From NCBI GenBank assembly GCA_905221605.1, contig CAJNDS010002232.1, positions 316,246 through 380,245 of the forward strand: a stretch of 64,000 nt of DNA, read 5' to 3'. This DNA comes from Symbiodinium natans. Taxonomy: Eukaryota > Sar > Dinophyceae > Suessiales > Symbiodiniaceae. Shown one piece after another: positions 1-17,382 of this stretch; position 1 is the stretch's first letter; every line of letters starts with the position of its first letter. The translations under genes and the position numbers were made by a program. The notes under the pieces are model-generated. The model had not been told where the DNA came from, did no database searches, and saw only the letters and a program-made list of their open reading frames with translations.

Positions 1-1924
1 ATGTACACTTTCAGTTCTATAGGGGATTGTAGTATCCCAAAAAGTGTAAAGTGTACTCACTCAACCACTAAGTTTTCGTAGACACCCCAACTCTGGAGCC
101 GTTTTTAGGAGCCACAGCATCCACCCAGCCTTTCGAAGCACCGAAGAGGCAGAGCCTCCACAGGGATCTGCTTGGAGGTCTCATGTGCAGTTTCGGGTTT
201 CGGGTTTAGGGTTTAGGTTTTAGGGTTTGGGGTTTAGGGTTTAAGGTTTCGGGTTTCGGGTTTCGGGTTCGGGGTTCGGGGTTTGGAGTGTGGGGTTTAG
301 GGTTAAGGGTTTCACTTGGCGGTTCACGGATCGCTATAGCTGGGGCATACGCAGGGTGCCTTTCTTTTATGCTTGGTTACAACCTCTTCTTTCGGATGGA
401 ACGGGTTGTTCGGTCTTCTTGTAGGTGTAAGGAAGGGCTAGGTCTTCGGTCTTAGAGTTCACCCAAACCCTAAACACCGATACCCTGAAGCCTAGACCCT
501 CCGGGTGATTTTGAGGATGAGAGGTTTAGGAACCGATGTTCAAAACTTCCCGCCTGGACGGCCTCAGGTAGCGCGGGAATCGGTCGAAAAGATCCTCCTG
601 GGGCTCTCCAGAGAACACCAAGACCCCTTAGGCAGGGAACAGCTTTACCGTCGACAATGCGGGGAGGTGTTTTTGTTGAGGGCACTCTTCCCTTTAGGCG
701 TTTAGGCCGAAAGTCAAACAAAGCGCGCATTTTTCCAACCAAAGCCACCGGCCAGTTCAGCCTAGTCTGTGCCTCCCCATGTCCTGGGCATTGGGGGGGC
801 CCGGGAACAACCAGCCATGTCCAGAATGCGGGGGCTTTGGTGTTTAGGGTTTAGGGTTTAGGGTTTAGGGTTTAGGGTTTAGGGTTTAGGGTTTAGGGTT
901 TAGGGTTCAGGGTTCAGGGTTCAGGGTTTAGGGGGAGCAAGGCTTCGTACTTGAAGCGACATTGTCAGCTTGCGCCAATGAGGTCACCGCCCCCAAGTAC
1001 GCTCTAAGAGTCCCCAACTACCCCCATGAAAGTAGCTACCCTTAGTGAGATCTGGACCCAAGGTGACCTAGGAATCATCAAGATGCCCATTTGATTTCAA
1101 GGGGCTTAGACGGGAACCCAACCCTCGAGTAAGGGAATGAGGTCCTTGAGACCGAAGGGCAGCACTTCTTGGGAATTTTAGGGTTTAGGGTTTAGGGTTT
1201 GGGGTTAGGGTTTAGGGTTTAGGGTTTAGGGTTTCGGGTTTCGGGTTTCGGGTTTAGGGTTTAGGTTAAGGGATGTTGGAGCCCTCCGCGACTGCTTGGA
1301 TACTCTCGAGTTTTCAGGCTTTTGGGGCAGTGGAGCCCTTCGAATTTGCCCCCGACTTGGCTCCACCCTAAACCCTAAACCCTAAACCCCAAACCCCAAA
1401 CCCTAAACCCTAAACCCTAGACCCTCAACCCTAAACCCTACGAAGCCCCGAGCCAGAAGTCTGGCCTTCAGGTACTAAACCTTCAACTCAACTGTTCCTT
1501 TGTACCCACGCAAACAATTCTGGTTTAGGGTTTAGGGTTTAGGGTTTAGGGTTTAGGGTTTAGGGTTTAGGGTTTGGGGTTTAGGGACAAGGGACAAGGG
1601 TTTAGGGTTTAGGGTTTAGGGTTTAGGGTTTAGGGTTTAGGGTTTAGGGTTTAGGGTTTAGGGTACATATGCATGTGCAAAAAGCTATGCAGGTGCAACA
1701 ACAGTGCTATACATATAAATAGACATCTACATATACATGTACATGTGCACCTACCTTTACCTCGTGTGGCTTGCTACAACCACGACCGGGCTTGTACACA
1801 CCTGAACCCCAAAAGCCCAGAGGCCTCCCGACCATATCCCTAGACGACCCATTGACCTGCGACGTGGTCCTAAACCCTAACCCCTAAACCCTAAACCCTG
1901 AACCCTAAACCCTAAACCCTAAAC

Positions 1925-2060
1925 ACGCTCCTGGAGCGGTAAGGGCAAGCTGGACAGGATCTCCTCCACGAGCTCCTGCACACAGGTCTCTTCGTTTTCG
2001 GCCTTAAGCCTGCCTGGCGCACAGCCCCCGACCCCCCCCACCCCACCCACCCCAAGCCTC
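1925..2060 (-). CDS. Isolated exon-like spacer, product unknown
   Basis: On the minus strand this spacer reads LKAENEETCVQELVEEILSS and continues SLPLPLQE, an amphipathic acidic helix with good third-position bias. A GT lies at the far end (GAGC|GTGTTTAGGG), where the array begins. It lies downstream of the candidate stop at 2847, so it may belong to the next gene on the same strand. Confidence 0.35.
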
Positions 2061-2846
2061 GAACTCAAGTGAAAAAAATCCGACGACTCGGAAAACCGAA
2101 TCTTCAGGGTTTAGGGTTAAAGGGGCTTAGGGCTTAGGGCTTAGGGCTCAGGGTTCAGGGTTTAGGGTTTAGGGTTTAGTTTAGGGGATTTAGGTTTGAG
2201 GGTTGAGGGTTTAGGGTTTCGGGTGGGAGGGCACTAACTCAAGGAGTCGCTTCGAAGAGGGTGTAGGGAAAGACCGCAGCCCTCAAGCACTGGGAGGGAC
2301 TTGGGTCTGGGGGATTCCATCTGAAGCTTAGGGCTTAGGGCTTAGGGCTTAGGGCTTAGGGCTTAGGGCTTAGGGCTTAGGGCTTAGGGCTTAGGGCTTA
2401 GGGCTTAGGGCTTAGGGCTTAGGGCTTAGGGCTGAGGGCCTTAGGGCTGAGGGCCTTAGGGCTTAGGCCTTAGGGCTTAGGCCTTAGGGCTGAGGGCTTA
2501 GGGCTTAGGGCTTAGGGCTTTAGGGCTTTAGGGCTTCAGGGCTTTAGGGCTTCGGGCTTGGGGCTTGAGGCTTAGGGCTTAAGGTTTAGGGTTTAGGCTT
2601 TAGGGTTGCTTTCGTGCCCAGCACCTTCTGCTGTTTAGAATGTTCAAGAAACCGGCCATGGCTCAGGCTTGAACCTTCCTAGAGACTCCTCTAAACCTCC
2701 AAAACCTCCTAAACCCCCCACTAAACCCTAAACCCTAAACCCTAAAGCCCTAAAGGATAACTCGGCAAATCATGTCGAGACCCCAAGCACAATCAACGGA
2801 ATACTCCTCAACATATATTGGAACCCCACTTATTGCTGAAGGAATC

Positions 2847-8647
<5,801 letters not shown>

Positions 8648-8925
8648 CTGGATCAGGGGTTTGGGCTTAGGGTTTATAGGGATTTTCAGGTGTGCTTGAA
8701 GGTTTGTGGGTACTCAGAAATAGGGTTAGAAATGCCCTAAACAAGGTCACAGCCATGGTTTCCCTGCTTTAGGCTTCAGGACAGGGCTTAGGGCTTCAGA
8801 GCTGTTCAGGGTTTTAAACTCCCCCAAAGATGTTCCCTTTCTGGTATAGGCGGGCCTTCATCAGAGTGAAAAAAAACCCACACTTCGGGATCAGCTTGGG
8901 TTAACAGAAACCCTAAACCCTAAAC

Positions 8926-8953
8926 TTGGGTTCGGCCGGTCCACACTAACAGT
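8926..8953 (+). repeat. Left 28 bp terminal inverted repeat of the island
   Basis: Identical to the reverse complement of 30251-30278 over all 28 bases. It directly abuts the heptamer array ending CCCTAAAC at 8925. Confidence 0.9.
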
Positions 8954-9180
8954 CACCACCAGCAGACCCACAAATAAAAGCACCTGGTAAATGCCAAAAA
9001 ATGACTGGGATTCCTGGTGCTATTCCTGGTGCTATTCCTTATGCTATTTCTGGTGCTATTTCTGGTGCTATTTCTGGTGCAATTTCTGGTGCTGTTTCTG
9101 GTGCTATTTCTGGTGCTATTTCTGGTGCTGTTTCTGGTGCTGTTTCTGGTGCTATGTGACTAGCAGTCACCATCAGCAAA
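8951..9180 (+). repeat. Left subterminal unit and 12 bp minisatellite
   Basis: The unit AGTCACCACCAGCAGACCCA...CTGGTAAATGCC...TGACTGGGATTCC leads into about 12 copies of a 12-mer (CTGGTGCTATTT) at about 9014-9153, then TGACTAGCAGTCACC. The same structure recurs at 29949-30216. Open frames rich in WCYF are translations of the 12-mer. Confidence 0.85.
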
Positions 9181-9735
9181 CCCACAAGATACTATGTGCG
9201 CACGTGCAGTCTGGCAAAATGCGGCGTCGAAAAATGGCCCAAATATTGGTCCCCGGCAACTCCTTCCTGGCCAACCTTGCTGATGTCCTCCGGTAACTCC
9301 GACCCGGACCCCCTTCTTGTCGACCCATGAGCAGGACCACCCAAGCGGCAAGGGCACTTTGGAGCCCTGCGAAACCGCTACTGGGGCACTTTGGCATGAT
9401 TTTGGTGGTTATACGAATTACAGCAGCGGTAACCCGCAACATACTTGGAAATACCTGGCTTTCCTGCACCCCAAACTGGGGCCGCTGGTAAGGAACCGTG
9501 GAACAACAACAGTTGAGATCTGGCCAACCACCATCTTGCCGCCGGCCTTAAGATGACAGAGTCCCCCTCCAGAGACCTCCCTTACCAGTTTGGGCAAGTG
9601 CCCACCCTTCAACAGCGGAAATCTGGCCAAACGCCGTCTTGCAGCGACTTGGCACGACCTTCTGCGTCGGTGCAAAAGGAACGTCAAAGTAGCCCGTCGG
9701 CATCGCGCCCCAAAAAACCCGGACTCTGTGGCTTA
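9181..9735. other. Island stretch with no assignable gene
   Basis: Several short overlapping open frames, none convincing. Two imperfect copies of ATCTGGCCAA-CCATCTTGC-like sequence (near 9518 and 9618) suggest local duplication. No promoter or RNA gene is seen. Confidence 0.5.
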
Positions 9736-10425
9736 ACTCTTCAGCCCCCCTGCTCTCTGGCTGACGTCTCCAGGCCCCTCTCTGGCTTGAGCCTCCAGGC
9801 CCCCGGACTCTCTGGCTGGAGTGTCCCAGGCCCCGCACTCGGCTAAAGTCTCCAGGCCCCCCAACTCTCTGGCTTAAGTTTTCAGGCCCCCCAAACTCTC
9901 TCAGCCCCCTAAGTCTCCAGGCCCCGGACTCTCTGGTGAGAGGGCATCGCCCCTTCTGCTTGGGAGTCCCGAGATGGAGGGCAGTTTTCCCTCATGTTTG
10001 GTGTTCAGGTGAAGGGCCTCTAATTTTTCGTGCTTCTGGAGGGTTTCAGGGTGGCAGTGAAGGGCCTCTAATCTTTTCTGCTTCCGGGAAGTCCCACATT
10101 GGAGCAGTGAAGGGCGTAAATCCTTCATGCTTGTGGGGGGGTCCCAGCGCGGGAGGAAGGTGGTTCCAGGGTGGAAGCAGCGAAGGGGCCTCTAATCCCT
10201 CGTGCTTCGTCCCAGGGCGGGAGGGCTTCAAGAGGGCAGTGAAGGGCCTCTGATCCTTCTGCTTCCGGGGTCCCAGAATGAGAGCAGGTGAAGGGCTTCT
10301 AATCCCTCGTGCTTCTGGGGGGGGCTCAAGAGGGCAGTGAAGGGCCTCTAATCCTTCTGCTTCCCCAGGAGGCCCCAGGGTGCCAAGTGAAGGGCTTCTA
10401 GTTTTTCGTGCTTTCATAGGGGGAA
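9736..10425. repeat. Two minisatellite blocks (about 33 bp and about 60-70 bp units)
   Basis: 9736-9935 repeats CTCTCTGGCT-AAGTCTCCAGGCCCC. 9940-10425 repeats GTGAAGGGCCTCTAATCC followed by a TGCTTC-rich segment, about nine degenerate copies. Open frames on both strands simply read through the repeat. Confidence 0.75.
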
Positions 10426-12200
10426 CGAGCATGTGTTCCTTGAAACTGTGAGTGGACCACGCGTCAAAACCAAGACCAGACTTTGAGCACAGGAGAGGCC
10501 CTCCGAGCTCTCCTACGAGTTGTACAGAAAGACAACTCCTGCAAGTGGAGCTTCAAGGCGCACAGACGGAGATGGCCAAGCTTCATGAGAGGAGAGGCAA
10601 TTGAGTTGCTTCTATGCACACGCAATCTCCAACGTCTTGTGAGACGAAACCAAATGCACAACACCACGGGCATTACTGCGCCAGAAACAACAGCTTTGGC
10701 ATGAGAGCGCCTGAAGCATGGACGACGCTACGGTCTGGGCATGGATACACTGTGGAGGTCACCACGTACGTGGCTAAGTCAAGTGAGACATTTGGCCGTG
10801 GAAAAACCCCGGCTCAGGGCAACGCAACACAAGCCGAACCTGGACCTGACTTGGAGCTGGAACACCCCAGGGTAACCCGCACAGGTGTCCAGAGTCCTCC
10901 AGTGAGCGTCCCGACGCCGAGCGGACAGCCTGTGCGCCGGTGAGAGCTTCCCAAGGCGCAGCATCATCGGCAAAAAAAGGGGGAGGGGTGCACGAGCAAG
11001 ATGAACACCGTCCTGAGCCACGGCGGATAGGAGCAAAAAAAGGGGAGAGGGGTTTGAGCAATGGTGAGCATCAGCAAACAAAAAGGAGGGGCGTCAGGTA
11101 CTTGCAGGCAAAGCCGCTTCCCCTAGCCCCTTGAGCCCTAAAGTCTTCTTCTGCTGTCTTCTTCTGGCATCTCCACTTGCAGGCGGGGTGAGATGTCCAT
11201 GGCTCGCGCTCCCCGCCAGGGGTGTGCAGCTCCCGCTCGACATCCCATCCCTCACCCTTCCCACACAGACGCAAGGCGGCTACCTAGGGGAATGGTAGGG
11301 GTTCGGGACCTAGGGCCTAGGGACAACCGGGCAGTGGAAAGATGAACACTCTTGCACGCAACAGGCTGTCTGTGACACTGTGCTAGGTGTGCCAGAAGCG
11401 GCGTGAAGCCAACTGGACACGTAAAAGCCAGACAGCTATCGAGCTTGCAACATGCCTTTTTCGAGACGATGGTGCTCAAGCCTGTGCACGTTTGAACGCA
11501 ACAGCTGGCATCTGTCAGAAGCATGGAAGCTGCCCGCGTACTGTCAACCACAAACCACTGGAACATGTGTACAATTGGCATGCGCCTTCCCAATCTGATG
11601 TACTCAGGCTTATGGAAGACATAGCTGACAGCTTCGGAAGAAAGGATGCAGGACATGTGAACGATGCACAGGACGGAGAGCAACAAGTCTGGAAATCCAA
11701 GGTTGTCGCCTGCCTGTTGCCTGGATTAGGCGTGCACCCGATGGCAAGCAGCAGTTTTCCTGTCGCACATCAGTTGAGCCCGACTTGGCTGGGCATGACA
11801 AGCCAGAGCACGCGGGCATTCGCAGGCCTCAGCACACGCGCGGCCGCGGCCCGCCCTCCCGCCCAAGCCCCCTCCCACCGCCCTACATGCTTGAAAAAAA
11901 GCGGGCGCGGTTCAAAGCAAGCTCAAAAATCAAGAAAACATGTCAAAAATCACGCAACTCCAAACAAGCGAAAAACACAACAAAACACTGCAACTGTTGG
12001 TGATATCTAGATAGTTTGACAAGCCCGAGCCGTTCAGAACGAAGGACAACACTTCCAAAACATTGTTGCATGTGGAAAAAGCCTTTTTCTGCTCCAACTT
12101 GAAAGGAAAAACAGTTATTTGTATTTTTCAATCGGTTCTTGAGCCAGAGCTGCCTCCTGGCGTCCATTTCTGCCCCCAAAAGCGGCTTGCCCAAAAATGG
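10426..12200. other. Low-confidence coding region, product unknown
   Basis: Long frames exist on both strands, including a plus-strand frame 11387-12010 (207 codons, starting at GTG, basic Lys-rich C-terminus) and a minus-strand frame 11252-11686. No motif is recognised. G-rich islands with GAGCAA-AGCACC motifs near 11000-11090 recur at 14270-14390. Probably remnants of older insertions. Confidence 0.3.
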
Positions 12201-12278
12201 TCGCAGAGTCTTCCCCTATCATTATATGGCTTCGTGGTTTAGGCACAGAGCACAGACAGAGTTCCGGCTTCTTGGCTT

Positions 12279-13130
12279 TCACGTCTCATACAGCGGCTGC
12301 TTGCAGTCTATACAGATTGAATTACCTTCGAGCCACTCGCGCTCCTCGCTCTGCAACTCCTCCAGCTCACGCAGCCAAGAGTTCGACGTCAGAATCATAG
12401 CGACGTTGTAGACATACACACTGTAGGTGAACAGATTTGTTCCAGAGTGGGCGAGCGTAACCTCTTCTGTGGACCCCTGAAACAGGCGACGATTGCGCAA
12501 AACCATGTCCGCGGAACCTTCATCATACAAGATGGCGCGGTGGACCAAAGGGTTGAAGCCACGCAAGTCAGGCTGACTCACGCCACAGCAGTTGAGCTCT
12601 AGTGTCTGGCGATGACCGAAGAGGCTGCGAGCATAGATTGTTTTACCAAGTCGCGTGGGACCAGTTAAATCAAGGAAGCTCCTTCGGAACATGGGGCGGG
12701 CGAACTGTGGCAAGAAGTCGCGCTGGACCTGCTCCAGCACAACGGCTGTCTTCATGAGGGGCTGAAGGTCCAGGAGCGCTTGCGCCTTGCGCGCTGCAAC
12801 GGCCTCTGTCTGCATGCGCTGTGCATGGAACTTCATGTTGTCTAAATAGGCTTTCACGTGCTTCTTGCAGCGCAGGTACTCCTTCTCCGCAACCTGCTCC
12901 GTAATTTTACAGGCCTGCCATAAATTGGTAATCCAATCCGGCGCAATTGGAAAGGTGGTGAAGGCAGGAGCTGTCGTCGTCATATGAATGGAGCCAATCT
13001 TCGGAACCTGTAAATAATAATGCCCCTGATCGTATGCCTTTCGGCAAGCTTTTCCACGGGCTTGCTTGCACTCCACAGACTGATGCGGAACGGCACCACG
13101 AAACAACAGACTGGGCTTCGGCAGAGTCAC
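12279..13130 (-). pseudogene. Rep-like superfamily-3 helicase domain, 5' end broken
   Basis: The frame contains a P-loop helicase core: Walker A GPTRLGKT (residues 157-164 of the frame), Walker B AILYDE (199-204), and a sensor-like motif C ending ILTSN (to residue 250). This is the order seen in SF3 helicases of Rep proteins of small circular DNA replicons. Such domains are multi-copy in dinoflagellate genomes. The first codon is GTG, so no proper start is present here. The upstream frame (13127-13645) ends at a TGA overlapping this one. The HUH endonuclease segment expected between the two halves is not seen, so the copy is probably defective. Confidence 0.6.
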
Positions 13131-13645
13131 CGTCTGTCCTTACTTTTACGTAGCTGCTGCGCAAAGCGTTGGAACTCATCCCAAAGGCTTGCAACCTCGA
13201 CATTGTCCTGCAAGAGGCGACAGATATCGGCAATCCGCGACTCCCCCTCTGCCAACATTGCACTTGCCCCGGCATCTGTAATCCTGGACCAGGAGCCAGA
13301 GTATCTGAACATCGTGCCACTGCCGCAGTAGGAAGGCAGCGGTTGCTCATTCAAGACTATGGGGGGTTCTGCGTGCCAGGAGGCAAGCAAAGCTCTTGCT
13401 GCAGCCATGAGATGAGCAGGCACTTGGCCCAGCATGGCCTGTAGAACTGGAACCTTATCTATGCTGGTAAACTCCACTCGCAGGACATTGCGCCTCTCAT
13501 GACCATGTGAGCCTTCCTCGACCATTCTCCTCGCAACCCACGTGTCTCGGACAAGGGTCTGGAGCTGGGTCCGTGTTTGCCTGCTGTTTTCTCCCTCCGG
13601 CGGACTCTGCTTGCCCTGCAAACGACGACGTTTTGCGGGCAACAT
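13127..13645 (-). pseudogene. N-terminal part of the same broken Rep-like gene
   Basis: An ATG-started frame (172 codons) with a basic N-terminus (AKRRRLQGK, a possible nuclear localisation signal) followed by acidic and helical sequence. It stops at TGA overlapping the start of the helicase frame. I take both frames as one ancestral protein split by frame change and deletion. A spliced gene is an alternative. Confidence 0.45.
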
Positions 13646-14960
13646 GGCTCAGGCAAAATGCCCGGATTTACATGCACGGCACGTGCCAATTAGAGACAGG
13701 CAGTCACGCTTCTGTCAGATTCCCACGCAGTTACACAAACCGTACGGCGCTCCCGTTTAGTTAGAGGGTTTGTGGGAAAGAGTCACCTGCACGGTACGTA
13801 CCAGTTAGAAGCAGGAACTTACGCTTGTGTCAGATTCCCCTGCAGTTACGCAAACCATGTGGTGCTCATGAAAAGTGCTGAGCTCTTTGGTGAGAGGCAC
13901 TGAAGCTCACTGTCCAAGCCTGCGAAACGCTGCGCAGGAACGTGACAGGACCCAATGTCTACCTTCTCTCATTGCAGAAACCACTACCGCAGGACCGCAC
14001 AGGACAAGCCACGTACGAGAACTGCAAGATGACACGCGTGGTCCTGCAAAACCGTTGTGGGACAATAGAATTATTAGTCCAAAAAAAGGATTTGCAGGAC
14101 CACGGGTTTTCGAGGCCTGTTTCGCGGGGCCGCGTGCCCAGAGCAAGCTTCTAGTGGTCTCCAGGTCTTTGGCCACGAGGTGGTAGGAGACGAAGGAACG
14201 TCCACAATGGGACTGGCTGCCCCGGAACTCCAAGGGAAGATCCCTGGGCTGGGTTGTTCGTGGGGTGTGAGCAAAATGAGCACCAGGGATGCAGCATGAG
14301 CATGACAAAGGGGGGCGTTTGAGCAAAACGAGCACCAGGGATATGAGCATGACAAAGGGGGGGGGGGCGTCTGAGCAAAACGAACAACATGTATTTCATG
14401 TACCTGTTTCTGTACACGTCACGTGCAGAGACGCGCAAAGCACAAGCATTGCGGCGCCATTATGCAGCGGTTTTGCCTCAACCCAAGAACTTGGCCGAAG
14501 CATGCCCATGTTTGTCTCACATCCTTGAGCGGCACTTCGCATGCGTGACGAACATGGAGAAAGGAGAGATTGTGTGAGAGCGATAGAAAATGCGCCCTGT
14601 CCGAACTGCCAGCATGCGTCCCCCCCCGTAGCTATGCTTCTGCTCACCGTCTACACGTCCTTACCTTCAAAAACTTAGGCCCAAGTATGCACATGTTTGT
14701 CTCACATCCGTGAGCGGCACTTCACAAACATTGACAAACGAGAGCTTGTGTGAAAGAGAAAGGGAGAGCTAGACAGAATGCGCCCTCTCCGACGTGGCCA
14801 AAATGCCCTAACCATCGCTATGCTTCTGCTCACCGTCTCCACGTCCTTACCTTCAAAAACTTAGGCGCATGCCCAAGCATGTCCATGTTTATCCCACATC
14901 CTTGAGCGGCACTTACGCGCGCGAGATTGTGTGAGAAAACGAGAGCGTGAGAGAGTGTGA
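13646..14960. other. Repeat-rich stretch without a clear gene
   Basis: Two similar blocks near 13680-13760 and 13790-13860 (GTACC/TGCCA..TTAGA..CAGG..ACGCTT..GTCAGATTCCC). Three copies of a block with TGTTTGTCTCACATCC-TGAGCGGCACTT at about 14510, 14697 and 14885. GACAAAGGGGGG tracts at 14305-14370. No recognised protein. Confidence 0.55.
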
Positions 14961-14989
14961 AAGAAACTGTGCCCTGTTCTGTAGGACCA

Positions 14990-15450
14990 AAAAGCGAAAA
15001 CACCCTCCAAAATATAAGCAAAACCACACAAAAACAATCAAGTTTGACATGTCGGGCGTAGTGACTTTTAGGGTTTAGGATGGTTGCCCTGACCCCACAA
15101 AAGGAAAACACCTTCAAAATATAGGCAAAACCCATACAAAAACAAGCAGAGAGCAAAAAAACACCAAAATCAAGTTTGACATGTTGGGTGTAGTAACTTT
15201 TAAGGTTTAGGATGGTTGCCCTGACCCCAAAAAGGAAAACACCTTTAAAAACATAGGCAAAACCATACAAAAACAAGCAGAGAGCAACAGAAACACCAAA
15301 ATCAAGTTTGACATGTCGGGTGTAGTGACTTTTAAGGTTTAGGATGGTTGCCCTGACCCCAAAAAAGGAAAACACCTTCAAAATATAGGCAAAACCCATA
15401 CAAAAACAAGCAGAAAGCGAAAACAACACCAAAATCAAGTTTGACATGTC
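14990..15450 (-). repeat. 132 bp tandem repeat encoding a repeated hydrophobic peptide
   Basis: About 3.5 copies with ATCAAGTTTGACATGTCG starting near 15037, 15169, 15301 and 15435. The period of 132 is a multiple of three, so the minus-strand frame 14830-15447 stays open and repeats a 44-residue unit (CLFLYGFAYVFKGVFLFGVR-like, then HVKLDFGV). It could be a real membrane-repeat protein or chance. The motif GTTTAGGATGG inside the unit resembles a heptamer. Confidence 0.6.
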
Positions 15451-15939
15451 GTGAATAATCCTGTTGCTGACAGGATGGCCTCCAAATCGGAGCGAATAGA
15501 ATCTTCAGCTATATGTCCGAGGGTTGCATCCCGGATGCCAAAATCGACGGGCAACATCAGCGTGATTCAGCGTGGCATACACATTTGACAAAGATTGCAC
15601 AAGCACTGCAAAGGCCTACACGGGCAGGCATTCGAGCAGATCTGTTGTGAGGGAACGGGCTGGGGCCGGGGCGTGTGCACATTTTTCGCAAAGGTCGAAG
15701 CCGCTGTTGCTGCATCGAAATGTGACGGTAAAGACCTTCAGCCAACTGGACTGCCAAGCGATGGGGGCAGATGGTACTCAATGGTAGCGATGTGTCACGA
15801 TGATGCATCTAGAAACCAAATGTCATGGCAGAAGCCCGGACGGCTTGCGGGACTTGGCAAAGACTCTTCCCATTGCAACTGGCCTGCGAACATGATCTGC
15901 CAAGCGCATCTTTGAAAGTCGTGCACGGTAAATGTCCCA

Positions 15940-16250
15940 CAGCGTGGTTCAAAAATCCCTGGAGAACCCAGAGAGGTTTCGGGACAACATGGTTCAAAAA
16001 TCCCTGGAGAACCCAGAGAGGTCTTCGGGACAACATGGTTCAAAAATCCCTGGAGAGCCCAGAGAGGTTTCGGGACAACATGGTTCAAAAATCCCTGGAG
16101 AACCCAGAGAGGTTTCGGGACAACCTGGTACAAAAGTTCAAAAATCCCTGGAGAACCCAGAGAGGTTTCGGGACAACATGGTTCAAAAATCCTTGGAGAA
16201 CCCAGAGAGGTTTCAGGACAACATGGTTCAAAAATCCTTGGAGAGCCCGG
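15940..16250 (+). repeat. 46 bp minisatellite, about seven copies
   Basis: Units start near 15945, 15991, 16037, 16082, 16133, 16178 and 16224 with GGTTCAAAAATCCCTGGAGA and end in TTTCGGGACAACAT. All frames translate to short repeats; none is taken as a gene. Confidence 0.85.
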
Positions 16251-17311
16251 GAACCCCAGGATGCATGTGGTGAGATACTCGACGAACAGACGCGTGCACA
16301 TGGCTGGGGGCATGAGAACAGAAACAGCACCATGGTGTCCGCATCTCTCCAAGCGCGCGACCACTGCGGCATCCACCGGTGAAATCGCGACCGCCACGCA
16401 CCCAACCGCTGGAAGCTTCTTGAGCAGCTGTCGTGTGGTTTCGGATAAGAACAACAACGTGCACTGTAAGCAAGAGCCAAAGAGAAACAAGCAACCACAT
16501 TCGATCAACATCTGGGCGATCAGCATGTTTGGTTGGCTGAGGTCAAGCCTTCAAGGTTCAAGGAGATCGTTACACATGGCACGTTCCGTGACCACATGCA
16601 TAGGCGTGCTTGCATTCTGTAGAACGCACAACTTGACGCTGCTGGCCATCTGCCAACTGGCGATAGCTAACGCAGACACAGCAAAAACATATCTCAAGCA
16701 GGGTGGCTTGGACTTAGCTTCGCTAAACCGTTCACAGCTCAGGTCTCTTGACGCTCTTCACCAACAGCATTGTCGCGTGGACGTTGCGCTTCTTGACGTG
16801 GTCCGGCATCTGCGTTTTGCCGTCTGCGCAGTAGCCAGATCAGTGAGTCGTCGTCCAAATCGCCTGCTTTTCGCAGGAGGCGGCGGCGCTTTCTGACCTA
16901 AAGGAAAACTGCTTCGCACACTGTCACACTGCATCAGAGCAGGCTACGCAAAAAGAAGTGCTCTTCTTGAGGATAGCAGCTTCGTTCTTGAGGGCTTTGC
17001 TGGCGCGCTTCAGTTCGTCCTGGCAAAAAAGGCACGTGTATGGGCAGCGTGCGTGCATAGGACAGAAAAGTCTCTTGGCACCTTCAGCTCTTGCCGCTGC
17101 CTTTTGAGATCTCGTACAACATCGCCAGCAGCAGCTTCGGCACTCATGGCTGCAGCAACTACCGTGGCGCATGCACACGTCTCTCTTTCCACCCACTTGA
17201 GGACACACGAAGCAAAGCACGCGTTCCCGCTCAGAAACATTGCACACGCTGGGCCCTACTTCCAGCACCAAGAACGCATGGTCCTTTCCACCATGTTGCA
17301 CCTTCCCCAAG
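16251..17311 (-). other. Cys-rich open frame and flank, upstream of the DDE transposons
   Basis: A minus-strand frame 16924-17310 is rich in paired Cys and His (CCSHECRSCCWRCC; CLFCQDELKRASKALK), suggesting a zinc-binding segment and a short helix. A second minus frame 15795-16526 has a plausible N-terminal half and then runs into the 46 bp repeat. No family recognised; may be remnants of another insertion. Confidence 0.3.
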
Positions 17312-17382
17312 CAGTATCACACATCCCGCTTGTCGGACGTTGGAGCTTCAAGCATTGAGCGCTTCCGGTCCCACGGCGAGCT

